Positions 9,274-19,249 of a stretch of 64,000 nucleotides of DNA are shown here, one piece after another. Both the position numbers and the translations under genes were made by a program. The notes under the pieces are model-generated. The model was given only the letters and a program-made list of their open reading frames with translations, ran no database searches and was not told where the DNA came from. Positions within the stretch are counted from its first letter, which is position 1, and each line of letters begins with the position of its first letter. This stretch comes from an uncultured bacterium (GTDB lineage: Bacteria > Bacteroidota > Bacteroidia > Bacteroidales > UBA932), in contig CASGCS010000011.1 of the NCBI GenBank assembly GCA_949300025.1, forward strand, positions 31,977 to 95,976, read 5' to 3'.

Positions 9274-9888
9274 ATGCAGAACAAGTTGCAAGAACTTACA
9301 GACAAGTTATATAACGAAGGCCTGTCTAAAGGGAAACAGGAAGCGGAACAGATATTGGGCAAGGCAAAGGCAGAATCCGGAAAAATCGTTGCAGACGCCA
9401 GAAAGGAGGCTGAGAGAATTATCGCGGAAGCGGCAAAAGAGGCTCAGGAACTGAAGACAAAAGCTGAAAACGATATAAAAATGGCCTCCGTGCAGTCATT
9501 TTCCGCAATAAGGCAGGAAATCGAAAATGCAATCATTCTGAAAACGCTCTCCAGCCCTGTAGATGCAGCCGTCAACGACAATGATTTCATAAAGGAGATA
9601 ATACTCTCCATTGTCACTGCATTCAATCCGGCCTCTTCGGAGCCTGTTTCGCTGGAGATGCTTCTTCCCGAAGCAAAAAAGACGGAACTTGAAAAATTCG
9701 TCAGAAGCAAGGTCGAAAAACTGTGCACCGGCGGAATAGAGGTCAAATTCAGCAAGGCAATCGACAACGGATTCAGAATCGGGCCAAAAGATGAGGGTTA
9801 CCTTATCAGTTTTACAGACGAAGATTTCAAGGCCATAATATCGGAATATCTCAGACCCAAAACCAGAAAGTTATTATTCGGGGAGTAG
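9274..9888 (+). CDS. ntpE: V-type ATP synthase subunit E
   Basis: Peripheral-stalk subunit. The reading frame is open further upstream, but the ATG at 9274 is preceded by a perfect AAGGAGG (9261-9267), the best ribosome-binding site seen in this window, giving 204 residues. The first ~85 residues are an alanine/lysine/glutamate-rich helix (LGKAKAESGKIVADARKEAE), as in all E/NtpE stalks, followed by a compact C-terminal domain. First gene of a seven-gene operon. Confidence 0.9.
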   Translation: MQNKLQELTDKLYNEGLSKGKQEAEQILGKAKAESGKIVADARKEAERIIAEAAKEAQELKTKAENDIKMASVQSFSAIRQEIENAIILKTLSSPVDAAVNDNDFIKEIILSIVTAFNPASSEPVSLEMLLPEAKKTELEKFVRSKVEKLCTGGIEVKFSKAIDNGFRIGPKDEGYLISFTDEDFKAIISEYLRPKTRKLLFGE

Positions 9889-9895
9889 CGGAACA

Positions 9896-10510
9896 ATGAC
9901 GAACAATTACCACTATATCATTGCCGGGCTTCCGGAATTGCTTCTGAAGGGTGAGAACAAGGATTTTTCCTACGAGGCGCTGCGAAACGAAATCTACTCA
10001 TGGTGCTCCCAAAAAGACAGAAGGATGATAGACTGGCTGGAGTTCGGCAACAAAGACACCAACCTCAACATCCATTTCTACAGGGCCGCATTGCGCCATC
10101 ACAACAGTTTCATAAGGGAATACTTCAGGATGGATCTTCAGATAAGGAACCGCAAGGTAGACTTCGTTGCCGGAAACAGCAGCGCAGTGTCGGCTTCAAA
10201 GGCGTACAGAATTGAACCATCCGGGTGCAACCTGTCGCTCGAAGAGGACGATGCCTCTGAACTTGACAGAATATTCCAGACAGGCGACATTCTGGAGAAG
10301 GAACAGATGCTCGACAAATACAAATGGGAAAAGATAGACTTGTTTACCACATTCAACTATTTTGACATAAACAGGATACTCGCCTTCCTGTCAAAGGCCA
10401 TGCTCATAGAGCGGTGGAACAGGCTTGACAGGGAGCAGGGAATGAAGCTCTTTGAAAAACTCGTACAGGAGATAAAGGGCACATACAAAGGTGTAAATTA
10501 TAAAGGATAA
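9896..10510 (+). CDS. DUF2764 family protein of the V-ATPase operon
   Basis: A 204-residue soluble protein beginning MTNNYHYIIAGLPELLL, which matches what I recall of DUF2764. This family sits between subunits E and A in V-ATPase operons of Bacteroidota, Chlamydiae and spirochaetes. No membrane segment or enzyme motif is visible. The operon has no recognisable subunit C, and this protein occupies its usual place, so a role as a divergent C/d-type central stalk subunit is a reasonable inference but not shown by sequence. Confidence 0.85.
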   Translation: MTNNYHYIIAGLPELLLKGENKDFSYEALRNEIYSWCSQKDRRMIDWLEFGNKDTNLNIHFYRAALRHHNSFIREYFRMDLQIRNRKVDFVAGNSSAVSASKAYRIEPSGCNLSLEEDDASELDRIFQTGDILEKEQMLDKYKWEKIDLFTTFNYFDINRILAFLSKAMLIERWNRLDREQGMKLFEKLVQEIKGTYKGVNYKG

Positions 10511-10516
10511 TACAAT

Positions 10517-12271
10517 ATGGAAAAAACCACAGGAAAAGTTGCAGGAATCATCTCCAATCTGGTAACTGTCCATGTAGACGGGCCTGTCGCCCAAAATGAA
10601 ATCTGTTACATTACGGTTGGCAGTTCGCGTCTTATGGCCGAGGTTATCAAGGTAAACGGAGAAAATGCATCGGTTCAGGTCTATGAAAGCACACGCGGGC
10701 TGAAAGTCGGTGCAGAAGTGGTCTTCGAAGGGCACATGCTCGAGGTCGCTTTGGGGCCGGGGCTCCTATCCAACAACTACGACGGATTGCAGAACAATCT
10801 GGCCACGATGAAGGGAGTTTTTCTGGAGCGTGGAGAGTACACCTCTCCAATAGATATGGAAAAGGAGTGGGAATTTACCCCGCTCGCCAAGCCGGGAGAC
10901 ACGGTCGTTGCCGCAGACTGGCTAGGAGAGGTAAAAGAGGGATGGCTGCCGCACAAGATTATGGTTCCATTCTCTTTCAAGGGTGAATATAAGGTGAAGT
11001 CTATAAAGGAGAGCGGAAAATACAAGGCCTCCGAGACCATCGCCCTGCTTACAGACGCCAAAGGCGAAGAACATGCGGTGACCATGGTACAGAGATGGCC
11101 GGTAAAGGTTGCCGTAGGAGGTTACAGGGAAAAACCGCGCCCGAACAGGATAATGGAGACAGGCGTCAGATGCATAGACACCTACAATCCCATTGCGGAA
11201 GGTGGAACGGGCTTTATTCCCGGTCCGTTCGGATGCGGAAAGACAGTGCTTCAGCATGCCATAGCAAAACAGGGAGAGGCAGACGTGATAATCATGGCGG
11301 CATGTGGAGAACGTGCGAACGAAGTTGTGGAGATATTTGCAGAATTTCCGGAACTCATAGACCCGAGAACCGGACGCAGCCTTATGGAGCGTACTACAAT
11401 TGTCTGCAACACTTCAAACATGCCCGTTGCCGCCCGTGAAGCATCTGTATACACGGCTATGACAATCGGCGAATATTACAGGGCAATGGGGCTCAAGGTC
11501 CTGCTGCTTGCAGACTCCACATCGCGCTGGGCGCAGGCCTTAAGGGAAATGAGCAACCGTATGGAGGAACTGCCGGGCGCAGATGCCTTCCCTGTAGACC
11601 TTTCGGCCATAATATCCGGATTTTATGCAAGGGCGGGCATAGTGGAGCTCAACAACGGCAAGACTGGTTCCGTAACCTTCATTGGAACGGTCTCTCCTGC
11701 CGGAGGCAACCTCAAGGAACCTGTAACGGAATCTACAAAAAAGGCGGCCCGTTGCTTTTATGCATTGAGCCAGAACCGCGCAGACAGAAAAAGATACCCG
11801 GCGGTTGACCCTATAGACTCATATTCGAAATATCTCGAGTACCCTGAAATCATAGAGTATCTCAACAACCGGATGGACAAAGATTGGGTGGAGAGCGTAA
11901 ACAAAGCCAAGAACATAACCCTCAGGGGCAAGGAGGCGTTTGAACAGATAAACATTCTGGGAGACGACGGTGTTCCGATGGAGTACCACCTGCAATACTG
12001 GAAATCCGAACTTATAGACTTTATAATCCTGCAGCAGGACGCTTTCGACACCATAGACTGCAACACTCCCATGGAGCGCCAGAAATATATGCTGAAGAAG
12101 GTTCTCGAAGTATGCGACAAACAGGTAGAGTTCGACAATTTCGAGGAGTGCACGGCCTATTACAAGAATATAATAAACATCATGAGGCAGATGAACTACT
12201 CTCCCTTCGAGAGCGAGGAGTTCAACAAATACCTTGGGCAACTAAATAAAATCATAGAAAATGACAACTAA
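10517..12271 (+). CDS. ntpA: V-type ATP synthase catalytic subunit A
   Basis: The catalytic subunit of the V1 head, 584 residues as expected. The Walker A loop is at residues 236-243 (GPFGCGKT, K242); the Walker B region is VLLLADSTSRWAQALREMS, and the SGFYARAGIVE block is conserved. The long non-homologous insertion typical of A subunits (about residues 110-200) is present, which separates it from F-type beta. Its 3' end overlaps subunit B by 11 nt. Confidence 0.97.
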   Translation: MEKTTGKVAGIISNLVTVHVDGPVAQNEICYITVGSSRLMAEVIKVNGENASVQVYESTRGLKVGAEVVFEGHMLEVALGPGLLSNNYDGLQNNLATMKGVFLERGEYTSPIDMEKEWEFTPLAKPGDTVVAADWLGEVKEGWLPHKIMVPFSFKGEYKVKSIKESGKYKASETIALLTDAKGEEHAVTMVQRWPVKVAVGGYREKPRPNRIMETGVRCIDTYNPIAEGGTGFIPGPFGCGKTVLQHAIAKQGEADVIIMAACGERANEVVEIFAEFPELIDPRTGRSLMERTTIVCNTSNMPVAAREASVYTAMTIGEYYRAMGLKVLLLADSTSRWAQALREMSNRMEELPGADAFPVDLSAIISGFYARAGIVELNNGKTGSVTFIGTVSPAGGNLKEPVTESTKKAARCFYALSQNRADRKRYPAVDPIDSYSKYLEYPEIIEYLNNRMDKDWVESVNKAKNITLRGKEAFEQINILGDDGVPMEYHLQYWKSELIDFIILQQDAFDTIDCNTPMERQKYMLKKVLEVCDKQVEFDNFEECTAYYKNIINIMRQMNYSPFESEEFNKYLGQLNKIIENDN

Positions 12272-13589
12272 AGCGTTTCAAAGAATATATACGAAATTGG
12301 AGGCCATCACCAAGGCTACTGTATCGCTGAAAGCCCGGGGTGTCTCCAACGATGAACTTGCAACTGTTGCGGGCAGACTCTCGCAGGTCGTAAAGATCAA
12401 GGGGGAGAGTGTGACTCTCCAGGTCTTTGCCGGCACTGAAGGCATTCCCACAGATGCGGAGGTGCTTTTCTTTGGCGAACCGCCTGCGCTCAATGTAAGC
12501 GACGAACTTGCCGGCCGTTTCTTCAACGCATACGGCGAACCTATAGACAACGGCCCTGTCGTAGAGGGAGAGAGAAGATATATCGGAGGCCCCTCTGTAA
12601 ACCCCTACAAAAGGAAACAGCCCTCACAGTTGATTCCTACCGGTATTGCAGGAATAGACCTCAACAACACTCTGGTATCCGGGCAGAAGATACCCTTCTT
12701 TGCCGACCCGGACCAGCCCTACAATGAGGTTATGGCCAATGTAGCCCTCAGAGCCGACGTAGACAAAATCATACTTGGCGGCATGGGGCTTACCAACGAC
12801 GACTACCTCTATTTCAAGCAAAAATTCGAAAGCGCAGGCGCGCTCAACAAGATTATCAGTTTTGTAAACACTACCGAGCAGCCGGCCGTAGAGCGTCTGC
12901 TCATCCCCGACATGGCGCTTACAGCCGCCGAATATTTTGCGGTGGACAAGAATGAAAAGGTGCTTGTACTGCTTACAGACATGACCCTCTACGCAGATGC
13001 GCTCTCCATTGTAAGCAACCGTATGGACCAGATTCCGTCAAAGGACTCCATGCCTGGCTCGCTCTATTCAGATCTGGCCAAAATATATGAAAAGGCCGTA
13101 CAACTGCCGCAGGGAGGCTCCATAACCATCATTGCGGTAACCACCCTCAATGACGGAGACATTACCCACGCAATTCCGGACAACACAGGATATATTACGG
13201 AAGGGCAGCTCTATCTGAGGACAGACCCCGATACGGGAAAGGTCATCATAGACCCTTTCCGTTCGCTTTCACGTCTGAAACAGCTGGTCATTGGCAAACA
13301 GACACGTGAAGACCACGCCCAGGTAATGAATACGGGAGTGCGGCTCTACGCAGATGCAGCCAACGCAAAGACCAAACTTGAAAACGGATTCGACCTCAGC
13401 GACTATGACCTCAGATGCCTGCAATATGCAAAAGAGTATTCCAACAGGCTGCTGGCAATTGACGTAAACATAAAGATAGACCAGATGCTCGACACGGCAT
13501 GGGAACTCTTCGGCAAATATTTCAAGCCGCAGGAGCTCAACATCAAACAAAGCCTCGTTGACAAATATCTGAAGAGCAGTAAAGAATAA
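12261..13589 (+). CDS. ntpB: V-type ATP synthase subunit B
   Basis: Non-catalytic partner of A in the V1 hexamer. It is 442 residues with the RecA-like core but no functional P-loop, as expected. Seen are the GRFFNAYGEPIDNGP turn, SQLIPTGIAGIDLNN, LTDMTLYADAL and GYITEGQLYL. The ATG lies inside the end of the A gene (11-nt overlap), so the two are translationally coupled. Confidence 0.97.
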   Translation: MTTKAFQRIYTKLEAITKATVSLKARGVSNDELATVAGRLSQVVKIKGESVTLQVFAGTEGIPTDAEVLFFGEPPALNVSDELAGRFFNAYGEPIDNGPVVEGERRYIGGPSVNPYKRKQPSQLIPTGIAGIDLNNTLVSGQKIPFFADPDQPYNEVMANVALRADVDKIILGGMGLTNDDYLYFKQKFESAGALNKIISFVNTTEQPAVERLLIPDMALTAAEYFAVDKNEKVLVLLTDMTLYADALSIVSNRMDQIPSKDSMPGSLYSDLAKIYEKAVQLPQGGSITIIAVTTLNDGDITHAIPDNTGYITEGQLYLRTDPDTGKVIIDPFRSLSRLKQLVIGKQTREDHAQVMNTGVRLYADAANAKTKLENGFDLSDYDLRCLQYAKEYSNRLLAIDVNIKIDQMLDTAWELFGKYFKPQELNIKQSLVDKYLKSSKE

Positions 13590-13595
13590 CGCACA

Positions 13596-14207
13596 ATGGC
13601 AATAAAGTTCCAATATAACAAAACATCGCTCAACGACCTTAACAAACAGTTGAAGATAAGGACGAACGCGCTCCCCACACTCAAGAACAAGGAGAGTGCG
13701 CTCAGGCTTGAGGTAAGGCGCGCAAAGGCCAGGAGCGAAGAATTGACGGAAAAATTATCTGCCTCGCTTAAAGCATACGACTACATAGCTGCACTTTGGA
13801 ACGAATTCGAGCCGGGACTCATATCTGTACGCGATGTAGTTCTGGAAACCGAAAAGATTGCCGGAGTAAAGACCCCGGCCCTCAAGGAGGTACTTTATGA
13901 TGTAAAGCCTTTCGACATATTCAGAAAACCGCTTTGGTATTCCGACGGGGTTGACATACTCAGGAAGCTTGCCCAGATAGGCATAGAATCCGAGATATAC
14001 CTCGAAAAGATGCGGCTTCTCGATTTTTCGAGAAAGAAAATCACCCAGAAGGTAAACCTGTATGAAAAAGTACAGATTCCCGGGTATCAGGAGGCAATAA
14101 GAAAAATCAAACGCTATATGGAAGATGAAGAGAATCTTTCAAAGGCATCGCAAAAGATTGTAAAGACAAGACACCAACAAGAAGAGGAGGAAGAGAGCCA
14201 TGATTAA
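13596..14207 (+). CDS. ntpD: V-type ATP synthase subunit D
   Basis: Central rotor shaft of V1. The 203-residue protein is almost entirely helical, with basic/alternating heptad stretches at both ends (KTSLNDLNKQLKIR... and YQEAIRKIKRYMEDEE), the antiparallel coiled coil expected of D. It starts 6 nt after subunit B and overlaps subunit I by 8 nt. Confidence 0.93.
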   Translation: MAIKFQYNKTSLNDLNKQLKIRTNALPTLKNKESALRLEVRRAKARSEELTEKLSASLKAYDYIAALWNEFEPGLISVRDVVLETEKIAGVKTPALKEVLYDVKPFDIFRKPLWYSDGVDILRKLAQIGIESEIYLEKMRLLDFSRKKITQKVNLYEKVQIPGYQEAIRKIKRYMEDEENLSKASQKIVKTRHQQEEEEESHD

Positions 14208-15987
14208 AAAGATGACAAAATACTCTTTCGTGCTTTTCCACAGAGAGGCGGCTCCCTTTATGGAACACCTCCAGACGCTTGGGCTTATGGATATTACACG
14301 CCGGGACAAGGCAATAGACAGCAGTTCAAAGGAGTTGTATGACCTTATTGCACGCTACGACAGCGCAATGCTCAGTCTCCAGACTCTGCTGAAGGAGAAG
14401 GAATTCCGCAAAAAGGAAAAGGGCAGGATTGAGATTCAGGCCGGCGCTCTTCTGCCATTGACAGAAGAAAAGATAAGGCTCAAGGGCGAACTGGAGAAAA
14501 CTCTTGCAGACTTGAAGGCAGAACTGAGAGAGGCACGCAAATGGGGAGAGTTCGACAGGAAAGACCTCGAGCGGCTGGGCGCATTAGGCTACAACCTGCA
14601 CTTCTACCAGTGCAACAAGAAGATTTTCAAAGAGCAGTGGGAGAAGGAGTACAGCCTTGCCATACTCAGCCGGCAGGAGAGTTCCATATACTTCATAATA
14701 TTGGAAAACGATGGCCCGGAGTACCGGTTTCCGCTTTCCGAGGTAAAATTTCCCGACAGGCCTGCATCACTGATTGAAGAGGAGATCGGCTTGACAGAAG
14801 AGAAGATGGAACAGAACTGTTCCGAACTGCTTGCACTCGGAGAACATACCGGAGAACTTGCCGTAGAGAGAGAGAAGGTGGAGGAAGAATTCGACCTCTA
14901 CATGGCAAAGGCCTCTGCCGACAAGGAGGCGGAGGAGACCATCTCCATATTCGAGGGATTTGCACCAACGGAAGATGACGGGAAAATAGAGGAGTTCCTG
15001 AAGGGTGAAAACGCATATTACATAAAAGAGGCGGCAAAAGAGGAAGACAATCCTCCTGTGCAGCTGAAAAACAACTTCTACTCGAGGCTGTTCGAACCTA
15101 TCGGAGAACTTTATATGCTTCCAAGATACGGGGAACACGACCTTACCCCCTATTTCGCACCGTTCTACATGCTCTTCTTCGGCCTTTGCCTCGGAGACAT
15201 GGGATATGGCCTGGTGCTGCTCCTTGCAGGCATAATAGCGGCATACAAGGTCCCGGAATACAAAGGATACGCAAAACTGGTGGCGTGGCTGGGATTCGGT
15301 TCCATAATAATGCCGCTGCTAAGCGGGACTTTCTTCGGAGGCAAGATTGCCGACATGTTCAACATGTCTGAAGAGACAAAAAGTCTCTTTTTCAACGACA
15401 TGCAAATGTTCTGGTTTGCGATAATATTCGGACTGGTGCAGATTGTCTTTGCCAGAATTCTGAATGCCATATTCGCCATACGGGACAAGGGGCTGCTTGC
15501 GGGGCTGCACAACATAGGCTGGGCAATACTCATCACATGGGGCGCCGTATGGTATGCGAGCACTCAGGTACCGTTCGAATATCCTGCATTTGTAAACTAT
15601 GCCGGATGGGCCGGGCTGGCACTGATAATCATCTTTACTTCAGACAACAGGAACATATTCGTGAAACTGTTCAAGGGAGTTGCGGCCCTATACGACATTA
15701 CGGGTGTCTTCGGAGACATGCTCTCTTACATAAGGCTTTTCGGTCTGGGAACAACTGGCGGCATCCTCGGACTTGTGGTGAATTCAATTGCATCGCAACT
15801 TGGAGCAGTCCCCTATGTAGGATGGCTGTTCATGGGAATAATGCTGATTTTGGGACATATATTCGTCCTGTTCATATCAGCCCTCGGCGCGTTTGTCCAC
15901 CCCATGCGTCTGACATTCGTGGAATTTTATAAAAACACAGGATTCGATGGCGGCGGAAGAGCCTACAATCCACTTAAAAAGAGATAA
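14200..15987 (+). CDS. ntpI: V-type ATP synthase subunit I (a-type stator)
   Basis: The 595-residue stator forms the ion half-channels against the K ring. The first ~300 residues are a soluble, coiled-coil-rich arm; the rest has seven or so membrane helices, starting around LTPYFAPFYMLFFGLCLGDMGYG. The segment DMLSYIRLFGLGTTGG carries the arginine that faces the rotor carboxylate in this family. Normal length; overlaps subunit D by 8 nt. Confidence 0.95.
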   Translation: MIKKMTKYSFVLFHREAAPFMEHLQTLGLMDITRRDKAIDSSSKELYDLIARYDSAMLSLQTLLKEKEFRKKEKGRIEIQAGALLPLTEEKIRLKGELEKTLADLKAELREARKWGEFDRKDLERLGALGYNLHFYQCNKKIFKEQWEKEYSLAILSRQESSIYFIILENDGPEYRFPLSEVKFPDRPASLIEEEIGLTEEKMEQNCSELLALGEHTGELAVEREKVEEEFDLYMAKASADKEAEETISIFEGFAPTEDDGKIEEFLKGENAYYIKEAAKEEDNPPVQLKNNFYSRLFEPIGELYMLPRYGEHDLTPYFAPFYMLFFGLCLGDMGYGLVLLLAGIIAAYKVPEYKGYAKLVAWLGFGSIIMPLLSGTFFGGKIADMFNMSEETKSLFFNDMQMFWFAIIFGLVQIVFARILNAIFAIRDKGLLAGLHNIGWAILITWGAVWYASTQVPFEYPAFVNYAGWAGLALIIIFTSDNRNIFVKLFKGVAALYDITGVFGDMLSYIRLFGLGTTGGILGLVVNSIASQLGAVPYVGWLFMGIMLILGHIFVLFISALGAFVHPMRLTFVEFYKNTGFDGGGRAYNPLKKR

Positions 15988-15998
15988 TTTTAAATTAG

Positions 15999-16475
<477 letters not shown>

Positions 16476-16518
16476 CCGCGTCGGCTTACGATATTATAAA
16501 AATCTTGAAAATATAGTG

Positions 16519-16546
16519 AAGAGCCGGTGCAGACAACCGGCTTTTT
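16519..16546 (+). terminator. Terminator of the V-ATPase operon
   Basis: AGCCGGT (16522-16528), a 7-nt loop and ACCGGCT (16536-16542) form a perfect stem followed by a T run. Confidence 0.85.
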
Positions 16547-16560
16547 CCTTAAAAAAACGC

Positions 16561-16568
16561 TAAATTTG
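16561..16568 (+). promoter_or_regulatory. -7 box for the phosphohexomutase operon
   Basis: TAAATTTG, a Bacteroidota -7 box, lies just after the V-ATPase terminator. The following gene has a clear AAGGAGG ribosome-binding site near 16591. Confidence 0.5.
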
Positions 16569-16602
16569 CACCATCCGTATATCACAAAACAAGGAGGTAT
16601 TT

Positions 16603-18000
16603 ATGACATTGATTAAATCGATATCTGGAATCAGGGGAACGATTGGAGGAGAGACAGGCAATGCACTCACGCCCATAGATATAGTTAAGTTTACAGCAGC
16701 ATACGCGGCCGAATTGAGAAGACGGCTTCCCGGAAAGGGCTCCTACAAGGTTGTAGTGGGAAGAGATGCCAGAATATCAGGCAAGATGGTGGAATCCATA
16801 GTATGCGGAACATTGCTGGCGTGCGGCATAGATGTCGTAAATGCCGGAATGGCCTCCACTCCTACAACTGAAATGGCTGTCATATTCGAAAAGGCAGACG
16901 GAGGGATAATCCTCACAGCATCGCACAACCCAAAAGAGTGGAATGCTCTCAAACTGCTTAACGAAAGAGGGGAATTTCTGAGCGCAAAGGAGGGGGAAAG
17001 CCTGCTTGAATGTGCAGAGGCGGAAGATTTCACTTTCTACAGTGTAGACAAGATAGGCAAAATGGTGCACAAGGATTTTACAATGGAGCATATAAATGCC
17101 GTACTTGACGACAGGATGGTAGACAGAAAGGCTGTCAGGGAGGCGGGATTCAAAGTGGTGCTCGATGCCGTAAATTCCATTGGAGGCCCCACAATGCCGC
17201 TGCTCCTGAAGGAACTTGGTGTAGAATGCATTGAACTCAACTGCGAGCCTACAGGCAATTTCGCACACAACCCCGAACCGCTGCCGCACAATCTTACGGC
17301 ACTGTCTGAGACAGTAGTAAGGGAAAAGGCCGATTTGGGAATTTCAGTAGACCCGGACGTCGACAGGCTGGCGCTGATATGCGAAACCGGGGAACCCTTC
17401 GGAGAAGAGTACACCCTTGTTTCAGTTGCAGACTATGTGCTTTCCAAAAACAAGGGAGGCAGCACGGTTTCAAATCTCTCGTCGTCGAGGGCACTGAGAG
17501 ACATTACGCAAAAGTGGGGAGGGACCTATTCGGCAGCAGCAGTCGGGGAAGTCAACGTCACCACAAAGATGAGAGAAGTCTCGGCGGTAATAGGAGGAGA
17601 AGGCAACGGCGGGGTAATCTACCCCAACCTGCATTACGGACGCGATGCCTATATGGGAATAGCCCTGTTCCTGAGCAATCTGGCCCACAAGAAGGTAAAG
17701 GTTTCACAACTGAGAAGGGAATATCCGGACTATTTCATCTCCAAAAACAGAATTGAGATTTCAGACAAGGCACTTATAGACAAGATCCTTAATGCTGTCA
17801 AGGAAAAATACTCAAGCGAAAGGGTAACTACAATAGACGGAGTCAAGATTGATTTCGATGCACAGAAGAAATGGGTTCACCTCAGAAAATCCAACACGGA
17901 ACCCATAATAAGAATCTATTCCGAAGCGCCTACAATGGAAGAGGCTGATGCCCTGGCAGAAGAGATAAAGAGTGAAGTTGATAAAATTGTAAAGGCCTGA
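16603..18000 (+). CDS. glmM: Phosphoglucosamine mutase / phosphohexomutase
   Basis: Converts glucosamine-6-phosphate to glucosamine-1-phosphate for UDP-GlcNAc synthesis, if the GlmM assignment is right. It is 465 residues with all four domains of the alpha-D-phosphohexomutase family: phosphoserine loop TASHNP at 105-110 (S107), metal loop DPDVDRL, sugar loop GEGNGG and phosphate-binding RKSNTEP. Phosphoglucomutase or phosphomannomutase activity cannot be excluded from motifs. It is followed after 2 nt by a NamZ-type gene, which fits cell-wall amino-sugar metabolism. Confidence 0.88.
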   Translation: MTLIKSISGIRGTIGGETGNALTPIDIVKFTAAYAAELRRRLPGKGSYKVVVGRDARISGKMVESIVCGTLLACGIDVVNAGMASTPTTEMAVIFEKADGGIILTASHNPKEWNALKLLNERGEFLSAKEGESLLECAEAEDFTFYSVDKIGKMVHKDFTMEHINAVLDDRMVDRKAVREAGFKVVLDAVNSIGGPTMPLLLKELGVECIELNCEPTGNFAHNPEPLPHNLTALSETVVREKADLGISVDPDVDRLALICETGEPFGEEYTLVSVADYVLSKNKGGSTVSNLSSSRALRDITQKWGGTYSAAAVGEVNVTTKMREVSAVIGGEGNGGVIYPNLHYGRDAYMGIALFLSNLAHKKVKVSQLRREYPDYFISKNRIEISDKALIDKILNAVKEKYSSERVTTIDGVKIDFDAQKKWVHLRKSNTEPIIRIYSEAPTMEEADALAEEIKSEVDKIVKA

Positions 18001-18002
18001 CC

Positions 18003-19238
18003 ATGTTTTCTTTCAGAACCACTCCCCTGGAAGAGCAGGGAGACCTTGTATTGCGAAACGGGAAACTTGGGCTGCTCTGCAACCAGACTGCATGGCATCC
18101 CGAAAGCGGTGAGTACCTTTTCGAAACTCTTTCAAGAAGGGGAAACCTCAAAAGAGTCTTCACTCCCGAACACGGGCTCTTTTCAGAACTTCAGGACCAG
18201 GTAAAACTGGATGAGGGCAAAGTCTACGGCAACCTCGGGCTCAAGGAGGTTGAGTATGTCTCTCTGTATGGCAGCAATGAGGATTCCCTGAGCGCCTCGG
18301 CGGAAAAACTGGAAGACATAGATGCGCTCATAATAGAACTCCAGGATGTAGGATGCAGATACTACACCTACATAAGCACGATTTTCAACCTTTTCAAGGT
18401 ACTTAAAGACAACGGAATAAATCTTCCCGTATATATCATCGACAGGCCCAATCCCGCCGGCAGGCAGGTAGAGGGGACAATGCTCAGGGCCGGATACCGT
18501 TCATTCATAGGAGTTGAAGGGCTGCCTCACAGACACGGCCTTACAATAGGAGAACTGTCGTATCTGCTATATAATGAAACAGGTGCAAAATTTCCGCTTC
18601 ATATCATATCTTACCACTGTTCTCTTTCCAGCAAGAATCTCATGCCGTGGAGCATACCTCCCTCTCCCAACTTTCCGGGCTTCTTTACAGCCTATTTCTA
18701 CAGCGGGCAATGCCTGTGGGAGGGGACCAATGTAAGCGAAGGACGCGGCACGACCCGCCCGTTCGAACTTTTCGGAGCGCCCTACATGGAATCGCTCGCA
18801 GGATACAACAGACAGAATGGCTACAGGAACTGGAACGACAGAGACAATCCGCTCTCTGATCCGGGGGTATATGTAAGATGGCTCAAATTCATTCCGGTCT
18901 TCCACAAATACAGCAACGAGTGTTGCTATGGATTCCAGCTTCTGCTGAACCCGAACATGCAGTATCATGCGCTGGCACATAATTTGCGGATTATCCGCTT
19001 TTTACATGACAACTGCGAGGAATTTGCCTTCAGAGAGGGCAAATACGAGGCCGGGAATGACAAAAGTGCCATAGAACTGCTGCTGGGAGACAGGGAACTT
19101 ATAGATTACGTATCCGGAGATGGAGAATGGGCAGAGATAAGGGAACACATGAAACTTGAAGAGCAGAAGTGGATAAAGAAGGCCAAGAAGATGCTTTTGT
19201 ACGAAAATGAACAATTATTTAGAGTAAAACAATTTTAA
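18003..19238 (+). CDS. namZ: DUF1343 / NamZ-type exo-beta-N-acetylmuramidase
   Basis: The family, once DUF1343, contains NamZ, which removes terminal MurNAc from peptidoglycan fragments. The 411-residue protein has the conserved GLLCNQTAWHP, TPEHGLFSE, LIIELQDVGCRYYTYIST, YIIDRPNPAGR, PHRHGLTIGEL and WEGTNVSEGRGTTRPFE blocks. No signal peptide is visible, so it would act in the cytoplasm unless exported in another way. It is coupled to glmM (2-nt gap), and the BI-1 gene follows 11 nt later. The gene symbol is by family only. Confidence 0.88.
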   Translation: MFSFRTTPLEEQGDLVLRNGKLGLLCNQTAWHPESGEYLFETLSRRGNLKRVFTPEHGLFSELQDQVKLDEGKVYGNLGLKEVEYVSLYGSNEDSLSASAEKLEDIDALIIELQDVGCRYYTYISTIFNLFKVLKDNGINLPVYIIDRPNPAGRQVEGTMLRAGYRSFIGVEGLPHRHGLTIGELSYLLYNETGAKFPLHIISYHCSLSSKNLMPWSIPPSPNFPGFFTAYFYSGQCLWEGTNVSEGRGTTRPFELFGAPYMESLAGYNRQNGYRNWNDRDNPLSDPGVYVRWLKFIPVFHKYSNECCYGFQLLLNPNMQYHALAHNLRIIRFLHDNCEEFAFREGKYEAGNDKSAIELLLGDRELIDYVSGDGEWAEIREHMKLEEQKWIKKAKKMLLYENEQLFRVKQF

Positions 19239-19249
19239 TTTGGAATATT

